Position numbers and translations under genes: made by a program. A stretch of DNA of 64,000 nucleotides from Billgrantia pellis (lineage in GTDB: Bacteria > Pseudomonadota > Gammaproteobacteria > Pseudomonadales > Halomonadaceae): the NCBI RefSeq assembly GCF_008297955.1, contig NZ_VTPY01000003.1:1-64000 (forward strand). The letters are read 5' to 3'. Numbering within the stretch: the first letter of the stretch is position 1; each line of letters opens with the position of its first letter. Positions 29,653 to 40,142 of this stretch are shown here, one piece after another. The notes beneath the pieces were generated by a model. It worked only from the letters and a program-made list of their open reading frames with translations, had not been told where the DNA came from and did not search any database.

Positions 29653-30609
29653 ATGCGCTCGACCCGCCGTGCCCATTGCTGGCTGGCATTCCCCCTCGCT
29701 GCCATGGTTGGCGGGGTCCCGGCTGCCTCAGCCACACCCAAGGTGGTCGCCACCTTCTCGGTACTGGGTGACTTGGTCAATCAGGTCGGCGGTAGCGACA
29801 TCGAACTGGTGGTACTGACCCCCACCGGCGCCGAGGTGCACGAGTGGGAGCTGACCCCGAACAACTTCATCGCTCTGGAAGATGCCGACCTGGTCTTCTA
29901 CAACGGCTATCAGCTCGAGCAATGGATGCGTCAGGTGTATGCCACCGTGGGCAACCGAGCACCTCTGATCGCCGTGGCGGAAAAATCCGAATACCAGACG
30001 CGCCCGATCATCACCGGAGAGTACACGGGCGACCCCGACCCGCACCTATGGATGGATCCGCGTGCTACGGCCGCTTTCCTCGAGGTGATCGCCGATACGC
30101 TGGCCGAGATCCATCCCGACGCCGCCGATGACTACCGGGCACGCGCCGAAGCGGCCAGCGAGACTCTTGCCTCGCTGCACGAAGAAATCGGCGAGCTGCT
30201 GGCCGGCGTTCCTGAAGAGCAACGGCTGCTGATCACGACCGAAGCGGCCTTCGGCTACTTTGCTGACACCTATGACTTTCGCCATGACGGGGTATGGGGC
30301 AACAATGCCGAGACCGAGGGCTCACCCCAGCAGATCATGCGCATCGTCGACCTCATCGAAGAGCACCGTCCACGAGCCCTGTTCTGGGAAAGCACGCTCA
30401 CGGATCGCTACGTGAGTAGCATTGCCGCCGACACCGGCCTCGCTGTGGCTGGCCCTCTCTATGTCGATTCACTGAGCGAACCCGATGGAGACGCGTCCAA
30501 CTACGTCGCATTGATGCGTCACAATGCCCTGCTGATTCGCAACGCCCTGCTTGGCGAAGAAAAGAACGGCGAATCAACGTCCGGCGAAAAGCAGAACGAG
30601 GAACAATAA
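29653..30609 (+). CDS. Orphan metal ABC transporter substrate-binding protein (Mn type)
   Basis: TroA/PsaA-family periplasmic protein of 318 residues with a signal peptide (cleavage near PAASA). Metal ligands can be assigned by position as His63 (EVHEWEL), His131 (DPHLWMD), Glu197 (TTEAAFGYF) and Asp272 (YVDSLS). The His-His-Glu-Asp set is that of manganese or iron binders such as PsaA, not the three-His zinc set. GGAG lies upstream of the ATG. No permease or ATPase gene is adjacent. The C-terminus ends in a charged, low-complexity tail (GEEKNGESTSGEKQNEEQ). Confidence 0.85.
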   Translation: MRSTRRAHCWLAFPLAAMVGGVPAASATPKVVATFSVLGDLVNQVGGSDIELVVLTPTGAEVHEWELTPNNFIALEDADLVFYNGYQLEQWMRQVYATVGNRAPLIAVAEKSEYQTRPIITGEYTGDPDPHLWMDPRATAAFLEVIADTLAEIHPDAADDYRARAEAASETLASLHEEIGELLAGVPEEQRLLITTEAAFGYFADTYDFRHDGVWGNNAETEGSPQQIMRIVDLIEEHRPRALFWESTLTDRYVSSIAADTGLAVAGPLYVDSLSEPDGDASNYVALMRHNALLIRNALLGEEKNGESTSGEKQNEEQ

Positions 30610-30616
30610 GGCCGAG

Positions 30617-30649
30617 CCACGGGGCGTCCAAAAGCGTCGCCCCTTGTGG
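30617..30649. terminator. Hairpin between binding-protein gene and trpE
   Basis: CCACGGGGCG (30617-30626) pairs with CGCCCC plus GTGG (30638-30649, two-base bulge) between the two convergent genes. No T-run is seen. Confidence 0.4.
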
Positions 30650-30687
30650 CATCGGTAGCGAGGGGCGAAAAGGGGCACCTGCCAAGA

Positions 30688-32184
30688 CTAGAGGTTATCG
30701 AGCCCTTTCTCGGCCATGGCCACGGCGCGAAAGATAGCGCGCCCTTTGTTGAGCGTCTCCTGCCATTCGAGCTCGGGCACGGAGTCGGCGACCACTCCCG
30801 CCCCGGCCTGAACATGCAATTCTCCGTCTTTGATCACCGCGGTGCGAATGGCAATGGCGGTATCCATGTTGCCGTGCCAGGAAAGATAGCCCACCGCACC
30901 GGAGTATATGCCGCGCTTGACCGGCTCCAGTTCGTCGATGATTTCCATCGCTCGGATCTTGGGCGCCCCCGACAGCGTGCCCGCCGGAAAGGTAGCCCGC
31001 AGCACGTCCATGGCGGAAAGCCCCGGCTTTAGCCTTCCGGTAACGTTGGACACGATATGCATCACATGGGAATAGCGCTCCACAGCCATCTGGTCGGTGA
31101 CCTTCACCGAGCCGGTCTCGCTGATTCGCCCCACGTCGTTGCGCCCCAAATCGATCAACATCAGGTGCTCGGCCACCTCCTTTGGATCGGCCAGCAGATC
31201 GGCCTCAAGTGCCATGTCCTCGGCTTCGGTCTTGCCTCGCACCCGGGTGCCGGCAATCGGCCGTACCGTGATTTCACCCTCCTCGAGCCGTGCGAGAATC
31301 TCTGGCGACGAGCCCACCACATGGTGATCGTCGAGGTTGAAGAAGAACATATAGGGCGAAGGATTGAGGCTGCGTAGCGCGCGATAAAGGTCGAGTGGCG
31401 AGGCCCGGTAAGGGATCGACATGCGCTGCGAAGGCACGCACTGCATCACGTCGCCGGCCAGTACGTACTGCTTGATGGTTTCCACCGCTGCCTTGAACCC
31501 CGCTTCGGTAAAACCCGAGGTGAAGTGCCCCTCCTCCACCGCGCTGCGGCCGGTGCCGGGGCTACCGGCCAGCACGCTGGCACTGCGCAGCCGCTTCTCC
31601 AGCCTCGCCAATCGATCGATGGCCGCCTCGTAGGCGTTCGCTGAAGCCGGGTCGGCATGCGTCCACAGCGTCAGACGTCCCGAAAGGTTGTCGAATACGA
31701 CCAGCTCGTCGCAGACCATCAGCAGGATATCGGGCACGTCCAAAGGATCGGGCTTCGCCGCGACGTGCGAGCCGCGCAGGCGCGGTTCGATGTAGCGGAT
31801 GGTGTCGTAACCGAAATAACCGACCAGACCGCCATCGAAGCGCGGCTGATCGTCCAACCGCGGCACGCGAAAATCCGCTTGGAAGCGCTCGATCCAGGCG
31901 AGTGGATCCTCGACCTCGTCGCGTGCCACGCACTCACCATGGCGGAAGTGGCTCACGCGGTGACCGCGAACTTCGATCCGCTCATGGCTGGGCAGCCCGA
32001 TGATCGAATATCGCCCCCACTTCTCGCCACCCTGTACCGACTCGAGCAGGAAGCTCCAAGGTTCATCGGCCAGCTTCAGGTAAGTGGACAGCGGCGTGTC
32101 GAGATCGGCCAGTACCTCACGGGTGACCGGGATACGGTTGTAGCCGGCGCGGGCCAGCTCATGGAAACGTTCGGGAGACATCAT
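30688..32184 (-). CDS. trpE: Anthranilate synthase component I
   Basis: Chorismate-utilising enzyme of 498 residues that makes anthranilate with TrpG. The N-terminal feedback-site region has [15 protein letters not shown], and the C-terminal half has [22 protein letters not shown] and [14 protein letters not shown] 32184 (tandem ATG) follows GAGGAA. It lies downstream of gph, is separated from trpGDC by an opposite-strand gene, and I find no Trp-codon leader in its own 250-base upstream region, so it may be regulated differently from trpGDC. Confidence 0.96.
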   Translation of the reverse strand: MMSPERFHELARAGYNRIPVTREVLADLDTPLSTYLKLADEPWSFLLESVQGGEKWGRYSIIGLPSHERIEVRGHRVSHFRHGECVARDEVEDPLAWIERFQADFRVPRLDDQPRFDGGLVGYFGYDTIRYIEPRLRGSHVAAKPDPLDVPDILLMVCDELVVFDNLSGRLTLWTHADPASANAYEAAIDRLARLEKRLRSASVLAGSPGTGRSAVEEGHFTSGFTEAGFKAAVETIKQYVLAGDVMQCVPSQRMSIPYRASPLDLYRALRSLNPSPYMFFFNLDDHHVVGSSPEILARLEEGEITVRPIAGTRVRGKTEAEDMALEADLLADPKEVAEHLMLIDLGRNDVGRISETGSVKVTDQMAVERYSHVMHIVSNVTGRLKPGLSAMDVLRATFPAGTLSGAPKIRAMEIIDELEPVKRGIYSGAVGYLSWHGNMDTAIAIRTAVIKDGELHVQAGAGVVADSVPELEWQETLNKGRAIFRAVAMAEKGLDNL

Positions 32185-32390
32185 GCCCGATTCCTCGAAG
32201 GGTCGACGGTGACGTGATGGGTGCAATCGCTATGACGGAGTGAAAGCGAGCGTCACCATCGCCAACCGTCGGCTCCGGCAAACGGCATCGGCGAGCGGAC
32301 GGCAGTCGGGAAGCGACTGTCTCGGGAGAGGGCGGAGTCATCCAGCATCATGCGGCTGTCCATCGAAGCGTGTCCCGCGGAGATAGGCAA

Positions 32391-32406
32391 TCGGAATGAA
32401 TTCCGA
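32391..32406. promoter_or_regulatory. Palindrome between gph and trpE
   Basis: CGGAATGAATTCCG (about 32392-32405) is a 14-base dyad with 6-bp arms in the gap upstream of trpE. It could be an operator or a small hairpin. No other copy was noticed. Confidence 0.3.
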
Positions 32407-32432
32407 ATCGTCGATAGGAAGTGAAAATCACC

Positions 32433-33098
32433 CTAAACGAGTTCCGCCAGCGATTCAACCATGCCATCGGGCCGGCTATCGCGCACCGGCTCGCCATGGT
32501 TGTAACCGTAGGGAACCGCCAGGGTGCGAAAGCCTGCCGCCCGTCCCGCTTCGACGTCATGACGCGAGTCGCCAACCATCAGGCAAGCGGAGACCGGCTG
32601 CCCGAAACGCTCGGCCACGTGCCATAGCGGTGCCGGATCGGGCTTTTTCTGCGGCAAGCTATCGCCGCCCAGGCACAGCGCGAAATGGTCATCGAGGCCG
32701 AACGCCGACAGGATCGGCTGGATCAGGGCGAACGGCTTGTTGGTGACCACGGCAAGGATCCGACCTTCTTCGCGCAAGGCATCGAGGGCTTCGCGCACGC
32801 CGGGATAAAGCCGGGTGCGAGCGGTAGGATCGCAGCCGTAGTGCTGCAGGAATCGCGCGTGGCCAAGCTCCAGCCGCTCCAACGATGGCGGCGTCCCCAT
32901 GGCATCAGCTAGCGCGCGCTCGACCAGCTTGCGCGAGCCATTGCCCACCCAGTCTCTCACCTTGGCCTCGCCCGCGGGTGGCAGTTCGAAGTCAGCCAGC
33001 ACGGCGTCCACTGCCGCCGAGAGGTCGGGCACGGAATCGACAAGCGTGCCGTCCAGGTCGAAACAGATCAGGCGAATGTCGGCCAGCATCGGGTGCAT
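32433..33098 (-). CDS. gph: Phosphoglycolate phosphatase
   Basis: HAD-superfamily phosphatase of 221 residues. The nucleophile motif FDLDGTLVDS is near residue 13, the Lys motif is in PQKKPDPAP, and the acidic motif is MVGDSRHDVEAG. It removes phosphate from 2-phosphoglycolate formed by DNA repair or oxygenase side reactions. ATG 33098 has GAGG upstream. It precedes trpE on the same strand, a linkage common in pseudomonads and relatives. Confidence 0.92.
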   Translation of the reverse strand: MHPMLADIRLICFDLDGTLVDSVPDLSAAVDAVLADFELPPAGEAKVRDWVGNGSRKLVERALADAMGTPPSLERLELGHARFLQHYGCDPTARTRLYPGVREALDALREEGRILAVVTNKPFALIQPILSAFGLDDHFALCLGGDSLPQKKPDPAPLWHVAERFGQPVSACLMVGDSRHDVEAGRAAGFRTLAVPYGYNHGEPVRDSRPDGMVESLAELV

Positions 33099-33204
33099 CG
33101 GAATAGCCTCGCGTTCATCGTGTTCCCATTGTGCCGCAAACGCCGTAGGCAGGAAACGCCACACCGCTTATGCTGGGGGCCGCATAACTTCTTGAGGAGC
33201 GGGT

Positions 33205-34503
33205 ATGAACAAACAGCGGATCGTGGTGATCGGCGGCGGCGCCGGCGGTCTAGAACTGGTGACGCGCCTGGGACGCCGACTGGGGCGTCGCGGCCGAGCC
33301 GAGGTGACACTGATCGATCGCAACCCGACGCACATCTGGAAACCGCTGCTACATGAGGTAGCCACCGGAGCGCTGGATTCAGGGCTCGATGAAATTTCCT
33401 ACCAGGGCCATGCCCGGGACAATGGCTACCGCTTTCAACGTGGCACGCTCGAAGCGCTGGACCGGGAACGGCGTCAGCTGCGCCTCGCCCCCGTCATCGA
33501 TGAACATGGCGACGAGGTGCTGCCGGCCCGTTCCATCGACTACGACCTGCTGGTGCTGTCGCTGGGCAGCGTCAGCAACGATTTCGGCACTCCAGGGGTC
33601 GCCGAACATTGCCATTTTCTCGATAGCCCCGCCCAGGCGGAAGCCTTCCGACGTGACATGCTCAACACCTTTCTGCGCTTCAGCGACGCCGAACGGCGTA
33701 GTCATCCCCGACTCACCGTGGGCATCGTGGGAGCCGGAGCCACCGGCGTGGAGCTGGCGGCGGAGCTCTACGACGCATCTCGCATGCTGCATAGCTACGG
33801 CTTCACCGACATGGACAGCGGACAGCTCGAGGTTCACCTGATCGAGGCGGCGCCGGACGTGCTGCCGGCCCTGCCCGAGCGAATCCGTACCGCCGTGCGC
33901 AAGGAACTGGAGCGACTGGGCGTGTCGGTGCATACCGGCACACGAGTGGTATGCGTCGATCAGGATGGCATCATGACCGCCGACGAGCGGCGCATCGACA
34001 CCAACCTCAACGTCTGGGCGGCCGGCATCAAGGCCCCCGATGTGCTCGCCGACCTCGGGCTGACTCTCGACCGCAACCAGCGCATCCGGGTCGAGCCCAA
34101 CCTCCAAAGCGTCGACGATCCGCATATCTTCGCCTTCGGCGACTGTGCCAGCTGCCCGCAGCCGGACGGCACGCCGGTGCCGCCGCGCGCCCAGGCCGCC
34201 CACCAGCAGGCCCAGCGACTCTATCGCAACCTGCTCGCCCGTCTCGAAGGTGGTGAACTCAAGCCGTTTCGCTACCGCGACCGTGGCTCGCTCATCTCGC
34301 TGGCGCACTTCGAAGCGATCGGCAGCTTGATGCGCGGCGCCTCGGCGCGCAGCCTGTTCGTCGAAGGCCAGCTCGCCAAATTCTTCTATGCTTCGCTCTA
34401 CCGCATGCACCAACGCGCCGTTCACGGTACCGTCAAGACCGGTCTGATCCTGCTGGCGGATGGCCTGAATCGCTTCATTCGCCCGCGCATGAAACTCCAT
34501 TGA
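33205..34503 (+). CDS. ndh: Type II NADH dehydrogenase
   Basis: Single-subunit, non-proton-pumping NADH:quinone oxidoreductase of 432 residues. The N-terminal FAD site is VVIGGGAGGLE, the NADH-binding Rossmann motif is VGIVGAGATGVELAAEL near residue 172, and the C-terminal region with FAFGDCASC holds the second FAD motif. The hydrophobic C-terminus likely anchors it to the membrane. GAGGAG lies before the ATG. It is transcribed opposite to gph and rpe, which flank it. Confidence 0.93.
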   Translation: MNKQRIVVIGGGAGGLELVTRLGRRLGRRGRAEVTLIDRNPTHIWKPLLHEVATGALDSGLDEISYQGHARDNGYRFQRGTLEALDRERRQLRLAPVIDEHGDEVLPARSIDYDLLVLSLGSVSNDFGTPGVAEHCHFLDSPAQAEAFRRDMLNTFLRFSDAERRSHPRLTVGIVGAGATGVELAAELYDASRMLHSYGFTDMDSGQLEVHLIEAAPDVLPALPERIRTAVRKELERLGVSVHTGTRVVCVDQDGIMTADERRIDTNLNVWAAGIKAPDVLADLGLTLDRNQRIRVEPNLQSVDDPHIFAFGDCASCPQPDGTPVPPRAQAAHQQAQRLYRNLLARLEGGELKPFRYRDRGSLISLAHFEAIGSLMRGASARSLFVEGQLAKFFYASLYRMHQRAVHGTVKTGLILLADGLNRFIRPRMKLH

Positions 34504-34507
34504 GGGC

Positions 34508-34786
34508 TTATTGGCGGGCTTGGACGCCGCGTTGCGTCAACCAGGCCCGCTTGCGTGGCGCCGATAGTCGCTTGAGTTCGGCCTCCAGGCGCAGCGCTTG
34601 TCCATGGCTACCCACCAGCTCGTGATGCACCAGTGTCAGCGGCCCGCGCCCGCGCAATGCCTTGGCACCGCGGCCGGCGCGGTGCTCGGCGAAGCGCCGC
34701 TCGACATTCGTGGTAATGCCGGTATAGAGGGCGCCGCGGGCCGTCTCGATCATGTAGAGATGCCACAGCGGGGCCGCACCACTCAC
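34508..34786 (-). CDS. GIY-YIG domain protein (YhbQ-like)
   Basis: Small protein of 92 residues of the GIY-YIG nuclease superfamily, like E. coli YhbQ (UPF0213). The paired strands are WHLYMIET and [17 protein letters not shown], with the conserved Arg in the following helix. The GTG start at 34786 overlaps the rpe stop (GTGA), so it is coupled to rpe. Its physiological substrate is unknown; relatives have DNA-nicking activity. Confidence 0.85.
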   Translation of the reverse strand: MSGAAPLWHLYMIETARGALYTGITTNVERRFAEHRAGRGAKALRGRGPLTLVHHELVGSHGQALRLEAELKRLSAPRKRAWLTQRGVQARQ

Positions 34787-35496
34787 GGCTCACCGACCTC
34801 CACCGTGGCAAGCTGCTCACGAAAGGCGCGCAGCACACTGTCGTAACGGTGCGGGTCGGCTTCGCTCGTCGCACCGAATACGGCCGAGCCGGCGACGAAG
34901 GTATCGGCGCCGGCCCGCGCGATCTCGGCGATGTTGTCGACCTTTACCCCGCCATCGATCTCGAGGCGAATCTCGTATCCCGAGGCGTCGATGCGGCGAC
35001 GGGCTTCACGCAGCTTGTCCAGCGTCCCCGGAATGAAGGCTTGCCCACCGAACCCGGGGTTGACGCTCATCAGCAGGATCATGTCGACCTTGTCCATCAC
35101 GTAATCGAGGTAGGAGAGCGGCGTGGCCGGATTGAATACCAACCCCGCCTTGCAACCACCGGCACGGATCAGTTGCAGCGAGCGATCGATATGCTCGGAG
35201 GCCTCCGGGTGGAAGGTAATGTAGGTGGCTCCCGCCTCGATGAAATCATCGATCAACCGATCTACCGGCTTGACCATCAGATGGGCATCGATCGGTGCGG
35301 TGACACCATGCTTGCGTAGCGCCTGGCAGACCATCGGTCCGATGGTCAGGTTGGGCACGTAGTGGTTGTCCATAACGTCGAAGTGGACGATATCGGCGCC
35401 GGAGGCCAGCACGTTGTCCACCTCTTCACCCAGGCGGGCGAAATCGGCGGAGAGGATCGAAGGGGCAATCAGGAAGTCTCGGCGCGTGTCGCTCAT
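34783..35496 (-). CDS. rpe: Ribulose-phosphate 3-epimerase
   Basis: TIM-barrel epimerase of 237 residues interconverting ribulose- and xylulose-5-phosphate. Landmarks are [46 protein letters not shown] and [10 protein letters not shown], which carry the metal-binding His/Asp residues. The start at 35496 fits the family; an upstream ATG would add a hydrophobic, non-conserved stretch. It is probably the remnant head of an rpe-gph-trpE arrangement, now split by ndh. Confidence 0.95.
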   Translation of the reverse strand: MSDTRRDFLIAPSILSADFARLGEEVDNVLASGADIVHFDVMDNHYVPNLTIGPMVCQALRKHGVTAPIDAHLMVKPVDRLIDDFIEAGATYITFHPEASEHIDRSLQLIRAGGCKAGLVFNPATPLSYLDYVMDKVDMILLMSVNPGFGGQAFIPGTLDKLREARRRIDASGYEIRLEIDGGVKVDNIAEIARAGADTFVAGSAVFGATSEADPHRYDSVLRAFREQLATVEVGEP

Positions 35497-35589
35497 TGGA
35501 GGTACCAACCATGGCACGGAAAGAAGAAGCGACATGTTACCAGACCGGCCTGCCCCGGGCAGACACTGCTTTCACCACCAAACGACACA

Positions 35590-35645
35590 TAGATTAAAAA
35601 AGAATAAAAATACGGATTGTAATTCCACAATAGCAACCTTACTCT
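35590..35645 (+). promoter_or_regulatory. AT-rich upstream region of sbp, possible CysB site
   Basis: A strongly A/T-rich block (runs of A, then ATTGT-N6-ACAAT at 35616-35631) lies 30-90 bases before sbp. It resembles the AT-rich block before cysH and may be where CysB activates the sulfate transporter operon. Confidence 0.35.
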
Positions 35646-35677
35646 TGTGATCAAGTTCCCTTCGTCGGAGACATCGA

Positions 35678-36685
35678 ATGCGATTCCATACCCTTCGTCG
35701 CACCCTGATTGCCACTGCTCTGGGCATCGGCCTGGCGACACCGGCGCTGGCTGCCGATCGCGAACTGCTCAACTCCTCCTATGACATCGCCCGCGAGCTG
35801 TTCGCCGCGATCAATCCTGAGTTCATCGCCCACTGGCAGGCAGAGAATGGCGAGGAGATCGAGATCCAGCAATCCCATGGCGGCTCCTCGGCCCAGGCCC
35901 GCGCGATCCTGCAGGGGCTGCGCGCTGACGTCGTCACTTACAACCAGGTCACCGACGTGCAGGTGCTGGCCGATGCCGGCCTGGTCGCAGAGGACTGGCA
36001 ACAGCAATTACCGAACAACGCCTCGCCCTACTACTCCACCACTGCCTTCCTGGTACGCAAGGACAACCCGAAGGGCATCGAGAGCTGGGACGACCTGGTG
36101 CGTGAAGACGTCAAGATGGTCTTCCCCAACCCCAAGACCTCCGGCAACGGACGCTATACCTACCTCGCCGCATGGGGCTTCGCCGACCAGCAGTTCGATG
36201 GCGACGAAGAACAGGTTCACGATTTCATGCGCACCTTCTTGCGCAACGTGGCGGTATTCGACACCGGCGGCCGCGGCGCTACCACCAGTTTCATCGAGCG
36301 CGGCATCGGCGACGTGCTGATCAGCTTCGAGTCGGAGGTCAACAACATTCGCCAGGAGTACGGCAGCGACGACTATGAAGTGATCGTGCCACCGGTCAGC
36401 GTCCTGGCGGAGTTCCCGGTCGCCATGGTCGAGGCCAATGCCGAACGCAACGGCAACCAGGACCTAGCCAGAGCCTACCTGGAATATCTCTATAGCGAGG
36501 AGGCGCAGCGTATGCTGGCCGGCTTCAACTACCGCGTGCACCACGAGGCGGTCGTCGAGGAATTTGCCGACCGCTTTCCCGAGACCGAGCTGCTGACCGT
36601 CGAGGAGATCGGCGGTAGCTGGGACGAAGTGATGGACGTGCACTTCGGCAGTGGCGGTTTGCTCGATGAGCTGCAGCGCCGCTGA
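35678..36685 (+). CDS. sbp: Sulfate/thiosulfate-binding protein
   Basis: Periplasmic binding protein of 335 residues with a signal peptide (cleavage after PALAA). The sulfate-binding family signatures are [26 protein letters not shown] and the [20 protein letters not shown] segment. It delivers sulfate or thiosulfate to CysTWA, encoded directly downstream. Sbp and CysP are hard to separate by sequence alone, so the symbol is a best guess. Confidence 0.93.
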   Translation: MRFHTLRRTLIATALGIGLATPALAADRELLNSSYDIARELFAAINPEFIAHWQAENGEEIEIQQSHGGSSAQARAILQGLRADVVTYNQVTDVQVLADAGLVAEDWQQQLPNNASPYYSTTAFLVRKDNPKGIESWDDLVREDVKMVFPNPKTSGNGRYTYLAAWGFADQQFDGDEEQVHDFMRTFLRNVAVFDTGGRGATTSFIERGIGDVLISFESEVNNIRQEYGSDDYEVIVPPVSVLAEFPVAMVEANAERNGNQDLARAYLEYLYSEEAQRMLAGFNYRVHHEAVVEEFADRFPETELLTVEEIGGSWDEVMDVHFGSGGLLDELQRR

Positions 36686-36725
36686 TGGCCACAGCGGCCG
36701 AGATACACGCCAAGAGCGAGGCTTC

Positions 36726-37589
36726 ATGAGCACCCGTTCCTTCGCCATCGGCCTTGGCAGCACCCCCAAGCGGGTGCTGCCGGGTTTCGGTTTGTCACTC
36801 GGCATCAGCTTGACCTTCGTTTCGCTGATGCTGTTGCTGCCGCTGACCGGCCTGTTCGGTCAACTGGCGGGACTCAGCCTGGCCGAGTACTGGACCATCG
36901 TCACCGACGAACGGGTAGTGGCAAGCTATGGAGTGACCATTGGCGCCGCCGCCGTGGCGGCCATCGTCAATGCCGCCTTCGGCCTGTTGCTAGCGTGGGT
37001 GCTGGTACGTTACGAGTTTCCGGGCAAGCGCTTGCTCGATGCGCTGATGGACCTGCCCTTCGCTCTGCCCACCGCGGTGGCGGGCATTACCTTGGCCACG
37101 CTCTACTCCAGCAACGGCTGGATGGGGCAGTTGCTCGAACCGCTGGGCTTCCAGGTGGCCTACACCTGGGTCGGCATCGCCCTGGCCATGGCCTTCACCA
37201 GCATTCCCTTCGTGGTACGCACGGTGCAGCCGGTGCTCGAGGACATGCCTCACGAGATGGACGAGGCGGCCCTGACGCTTGGCGCGTCGGATGTCACCGG
37301 CTTTCGCCGAGTGATTCTGCCGCACCTGTGGCCGGCGCTAATGACCGGCACCGGCCTTGCCTTCGTGCGCTCGCTTGGCGAGTTCGGCGCGATCATTTTC
37401 ATCGCCGGCAATATGCCCTACGAGACCGAAATCACCGCGCTGATGATCTTCGTGCGGCTGCAGGAGTATGACTATGTCGGCGCTTCGGCCATCGCCTCGG
37501 TGGTACTGTTCGCTTCGCTTGCCTTGCTGCTCGTCATCAATATCTGGCAAGGCCGCTTCATCAAGCGCCTGCATGGAGGAAACGGCTGA
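36726..37589 (+). CDS. cysT: Sulfate ABC transporter permease CysT
   Basis: Membrane permease of 287 residues with six transmembrane helices. The EAA loop that contacts the ATPase reads EMDEAALTLGASDVTGFRRVILP. It forms the channel with CysW. The ATG at 36726 is 40 bases after sbp, and the stop overlaps the cysW start (TGATG). Also known as cysU. Confidence 0.95.
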   Translation: MSTRSFAIGLGSTPKRVLPGFGLSLGISLTFVSLMLLLPLTGLFGQLAGLSLAEYWTIVTDERVVASYGVTIGAAAVAAIVNAAFGLLLAWVLVRYEFPGKRLLDALMDLPFALPTAVAGITLATLYSSNGWMGQLLEPLGFQVAYTWVGIALAMAFTSIPFVVRTVQPVLEDMPHEMDEAALTLGASDVTGFRRVILPHLWPALMTGTGLAFVRSLGEFGAIIFIAGNMPYETEITALMIFVRLQEYDYVGASAIASVVLFASLALLLVINIWQGRFIKRLHGGNG

Positions 37590-38416
37590 TGCAGCGAATC
37601 GGTGACGCTCCCACCGTCAGGCGCCTGTTGATCGCTGCCGCCGTGCTGCTAGCGGCACTGTTCCTGCTGCTGCCGCTGGTGGCCATCTTCCTCCAGGCCT
37701 TTGCGCGTGGCGTCGACGTGTTCTGGGCCAATATTTCCAACCAGTACACGCTGGCAGCGATCCAACTGACGCTGTTTATTGCCGTGCTGACGATTCCTGT
37801 GTGCCTGGTATTCGGCGTGGCGCTGGCCTGGCTGGTGACCCGCTTCCGCTTCCCGGGACGGCGCATCCTGCAGACACTGATCGACATCCCCTTCGCTGTC
37901 TCTCCGGTGGTGGCGGGCCTGGTTTACCTGCTGCTCTACGGACGCAACGGCTGGCTCGGGAGTTGGCTCGACAGCTACGACATCCAACTGATGTTCGCCT
38001 GGCCCGGCATCCTGCTGGTCACCATCTTCGTCACCTGCCCCTTCGTCGCCCGCGAGCTGATTCCGCTGATGCAGGCCCAGGGTTCCCGCGAGGAGGAGGC
38101 GGCCGTGACCCTTGGCGCCCCCGGCTGGACCATCTTTCGTCGGGTGACGCTGCCCAACATCCGCTGGGCACTGCTCTACGGTGTGATCCTGACCAACGCC
38201 AGGGCAGTGGGCGAATTCGGCGCCGTCTCGGTGGTCTCCGGCGCCATTCGCGGACAGACCAACACCTTGCCGCTGCACCTCGAGCAGCTCTACCAGGACT
38301 ACAACACCGTGGGCGCCTTCGCCAGCGCATCGCTGCTGGCCCTCATCGCCCTGCTCACGCTGGCCGCCAAGGCCAGCCTGGAATGGCGCGCCGCGCGCCG
38401 GGAGGTTCACGCATGA
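37589..38416 (+). CDS. cysW: Sulfate ABC transporter permease CysW
   Basis: Second permease subunit, 275 residues, six transmembrane helices, with the coupling motif [22 protein letters not shown]. Start and stop overlap the neighbouring genes by one and four bases, so translation is coupled through the whole operon. Confidence 0.95.
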   Translation: MQRIGDAPTVRRLLIAAAVLLAALFLLLPLVAIFLQAFARGVDVFWANISNQYTLAAIQLTLFIAVLTIPVCLVFGVALAWLVTRFRFPGRRILQTLIDIPFAVSPVVAGLVYLLLYGRNGWLGSWLDSYDIQLMFAWPGILLVTIFVTCPFVARELIPLMQAQGSREEEAAVTLGAPGWTIFRRVTLPNIRWALLYGVILTNARAVGEFGAVSVVSGAIRGQTNTLPLHLEQLYQDYNTVGAFASASLLALIALLTLAAKASLEWRAARREVHA

Positions 38417-39510
38417 GCATCCGCCTTCAACATATCGGCAAGCACTTCGGCAGGACCCAAGCGCTGGAGCCGGTCGATCTGGACATCGCCGAAGGCGAGC
38501 TGGTGGGGCTGCTCGGCCCTTCGGGTTCCGGCAAGACCACCCTGCTGCGTATCATTGCCGGACTGGAGACGGCCGATCGCGAGCCCGGCGGGCGCATCCT
38601 GTTCGGCGACCGCGACGTGACCCACCTGCACGTGCGCGATCGACGTATCGGCTTCGTGTTCCAGCACTACGCGCTGTTCCGTCACATGACGGTGTTCGAC
38701 AACGTGGCCTTCGGCCTCACCGTGCTGCCGCGCAAGCAGCGCCCCTCTAGCGGCGAGATTCGCCGCCGGGTGCATCGCCTGCTGGAGATGGTCAAGCTCG
38801 AGCATATGGCCCAGCGCTACCCGGCCCAGCTCTCCGGCGGTCAGCAGCAGCGCGTCTCCCTGGCGCGTGCCCTGGCCCTGCGCCCCGACGTGCTGCTGCT
38901 CGATGAGCCCTTCGGCGCGCTCGACGCCAAGGTGCGCCAGGAGCTGCGCCGCTGGCTACGCCACCTGCACGACGAACTCCACTTCACCAGCCTGTTCGTC
39001 ACGCATGACCAAGAGGAGGCGCTGGAACTCTCTGATCGCGTGGTGGTGATGAGCAATGGACGCATCGAGCAGATCGATACTCCCCATGAGCTCTATCGCC
39101 ACCCAGCCAACCGCTTTGTGTTCGAGTTTCTGGGCGACGTCAACCATCTTGAAGGTACGGTGCGCGATGGCGTGCTGACTTGCGGCAATGCGCACTTGGC
39201 GGTGGATCTGACCGATGGCCCCGAAGAATTGCTACTGCGGCCCCATGAGATCGAGCTGGCGGAGCGCCCCAGGCACGGCGCTCAGCTGCCGGTCACCGTA
39301 ACGGCCATATCGCCGGTGGGTGCCGAGGTGCGTGTGGAACTGGAGGCCGACTGGCTGGGCGAGCCCTGGCTCGCCACGGTGAGCCATGCCGATTACGAGC
39401 GGCTGGCGCTCACCCGCGGCGCGGGCCTTTACGTCCTGCCCCGCCGCTGGCACCGTTTTCCCGCCGAGCGGGACAGGCTGCCATCGAGAACGGCAGAGTC
39501 CGTGAGTTGA
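38413..39510 (+). CDS. cysA: Sulfate ABC transporter ATPase CysA
   Basis: ATPase subunit of 365 residues. Walker A is GPSGSGKTT (near residue 35), the signature is [15 protein letters not shown], Walker B is [11 protein letters not shown], and the switch His follows in [12 protein letters not shown]-terminal regulatory TOBE-like domain (residues about 240-350) follows. The ATGA overlap with cysW fixes the start; the open frame extends upstream without meaning. Imports sulfate/thiosulfate with CysT, CysW and Sbp. Confidence 0.96.
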   Translation: MSIRLQHIGKHFGRTQALEPVDLDIAEGELVGLLGPSGSGKTTLLRIIAGLETADREPGGRILFGDRDVTHLHVRDRRIGFVFQHYALFRHMTVFDNVAFGLTVLPRKQRPSSGEIRRRVHRLLEMVKLEHMAQRYPAQLSGGQQQRVSLARALALRPDVLLLDEPFGALDAKVRQELRRWLRHLHDELHFTSLFVTHDQEEALELSDRVVVMSNGRIEQIDTPHELYRHPANRFVFEFLGDVNHLEGTVRDGVLTCGNAHLAVDLTDGPEELLLRPHEIELAERPRHGAQLPVTVTAISPVGAEVRVELEADWLGEPWLATVSHADYERLALTRGAGLYVLPRRWHRFPAERDRLPSRTAESVS

Positions 39511-39522
39511 GCGGGCGCTCGG

Positions 39523-39975
39523 CTACGCCTGGCCCGCTGCGCCTTCCTGCCGCTGCGCCCAAAGCATCAGAGTTTCGTTCTCGCCGCTGAGTGGTTCCAA
39601 TCGCTCCTCCACGACCTGGAACCCCAGGCGTCGGTAGAAGGAGACGGCACGCACATTACGGGAATAGACGCACAGCGTGATACGCTCGCGCAGCTTCATC
39701 GCATGCGCCATCAGATGGGTGCCATGACCGAAACTCTGGACCTCGGGGTCGATGAACAGCGCCTCCAGATGATCCTCGTTGAGTGCGGCGAAGCCGATCA
39801 TCCGCTCGGCGACCTCGAGCACATGGATCTCGGCACTCGGCAGATATCGCTGAGCCATGTCCTGGGCCCGCGCCCGCCAGAAATCGGCGGGAATGAAGTC
39901 GTGGGCCAGCATCGAGGCGCGCAGCCAGATATCGACGAGCTGAGGAATGTCGTTCGGGTTGGCGGTTCGTATCAT
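39523..39975 (-). CDS. GNAT-family N-acetyltransferase
   Basis: Acetyltransferase-fold protein of 150 residues, similar to E. coli YjaB-type enzymes. The acetyl-CoA-binding turn is FGHGTHLMAHAM and the C-terminal strand has RNVRAVSFYRRLGFQ. GGGAG lies upstream of ATG 39975. Substrate is unknown. It is convergent with cysA, 12 bases apart, and a weak hairpin spans the junction. Confidence 0.85.
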   Translation of the reverse strand: MIRTANPNDIPQLVDIWLRASMLAHDFIPADFWRARAQDMAQRYLPSAEIHVLEVAERMIGFAALNEDHLEALFIDPEVQSFGHGTHLMAHAMKLRERITLCVYSRNVRAVSFYRRLGFQVVEERLEPLSGENETLMLWAQRQEGAAGQA

Positions 39976-40142
39976 GTGGCGTCTCCCGTGCGTAGAGTTC
40001 GATTGTAACCGCTCGCGTCGGTTTCGGCGCAACGCTGTCGCCACCCGCCGGCAGCCGATATACTGGCCTCGGCCGCAAGCAGGCGCCCAGGGTGCCGCAT
40101 CGCATGCCGCCAACAGCTCGTATACGCCTTTGGGGAAACAGA

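Noticed and set aside
37801-38412. Long N-terminal extension of the cysA frame
   Set aside because: It overlaps cysW and has no similarity; Walker A is at the normal distance from the ATG at 38413.
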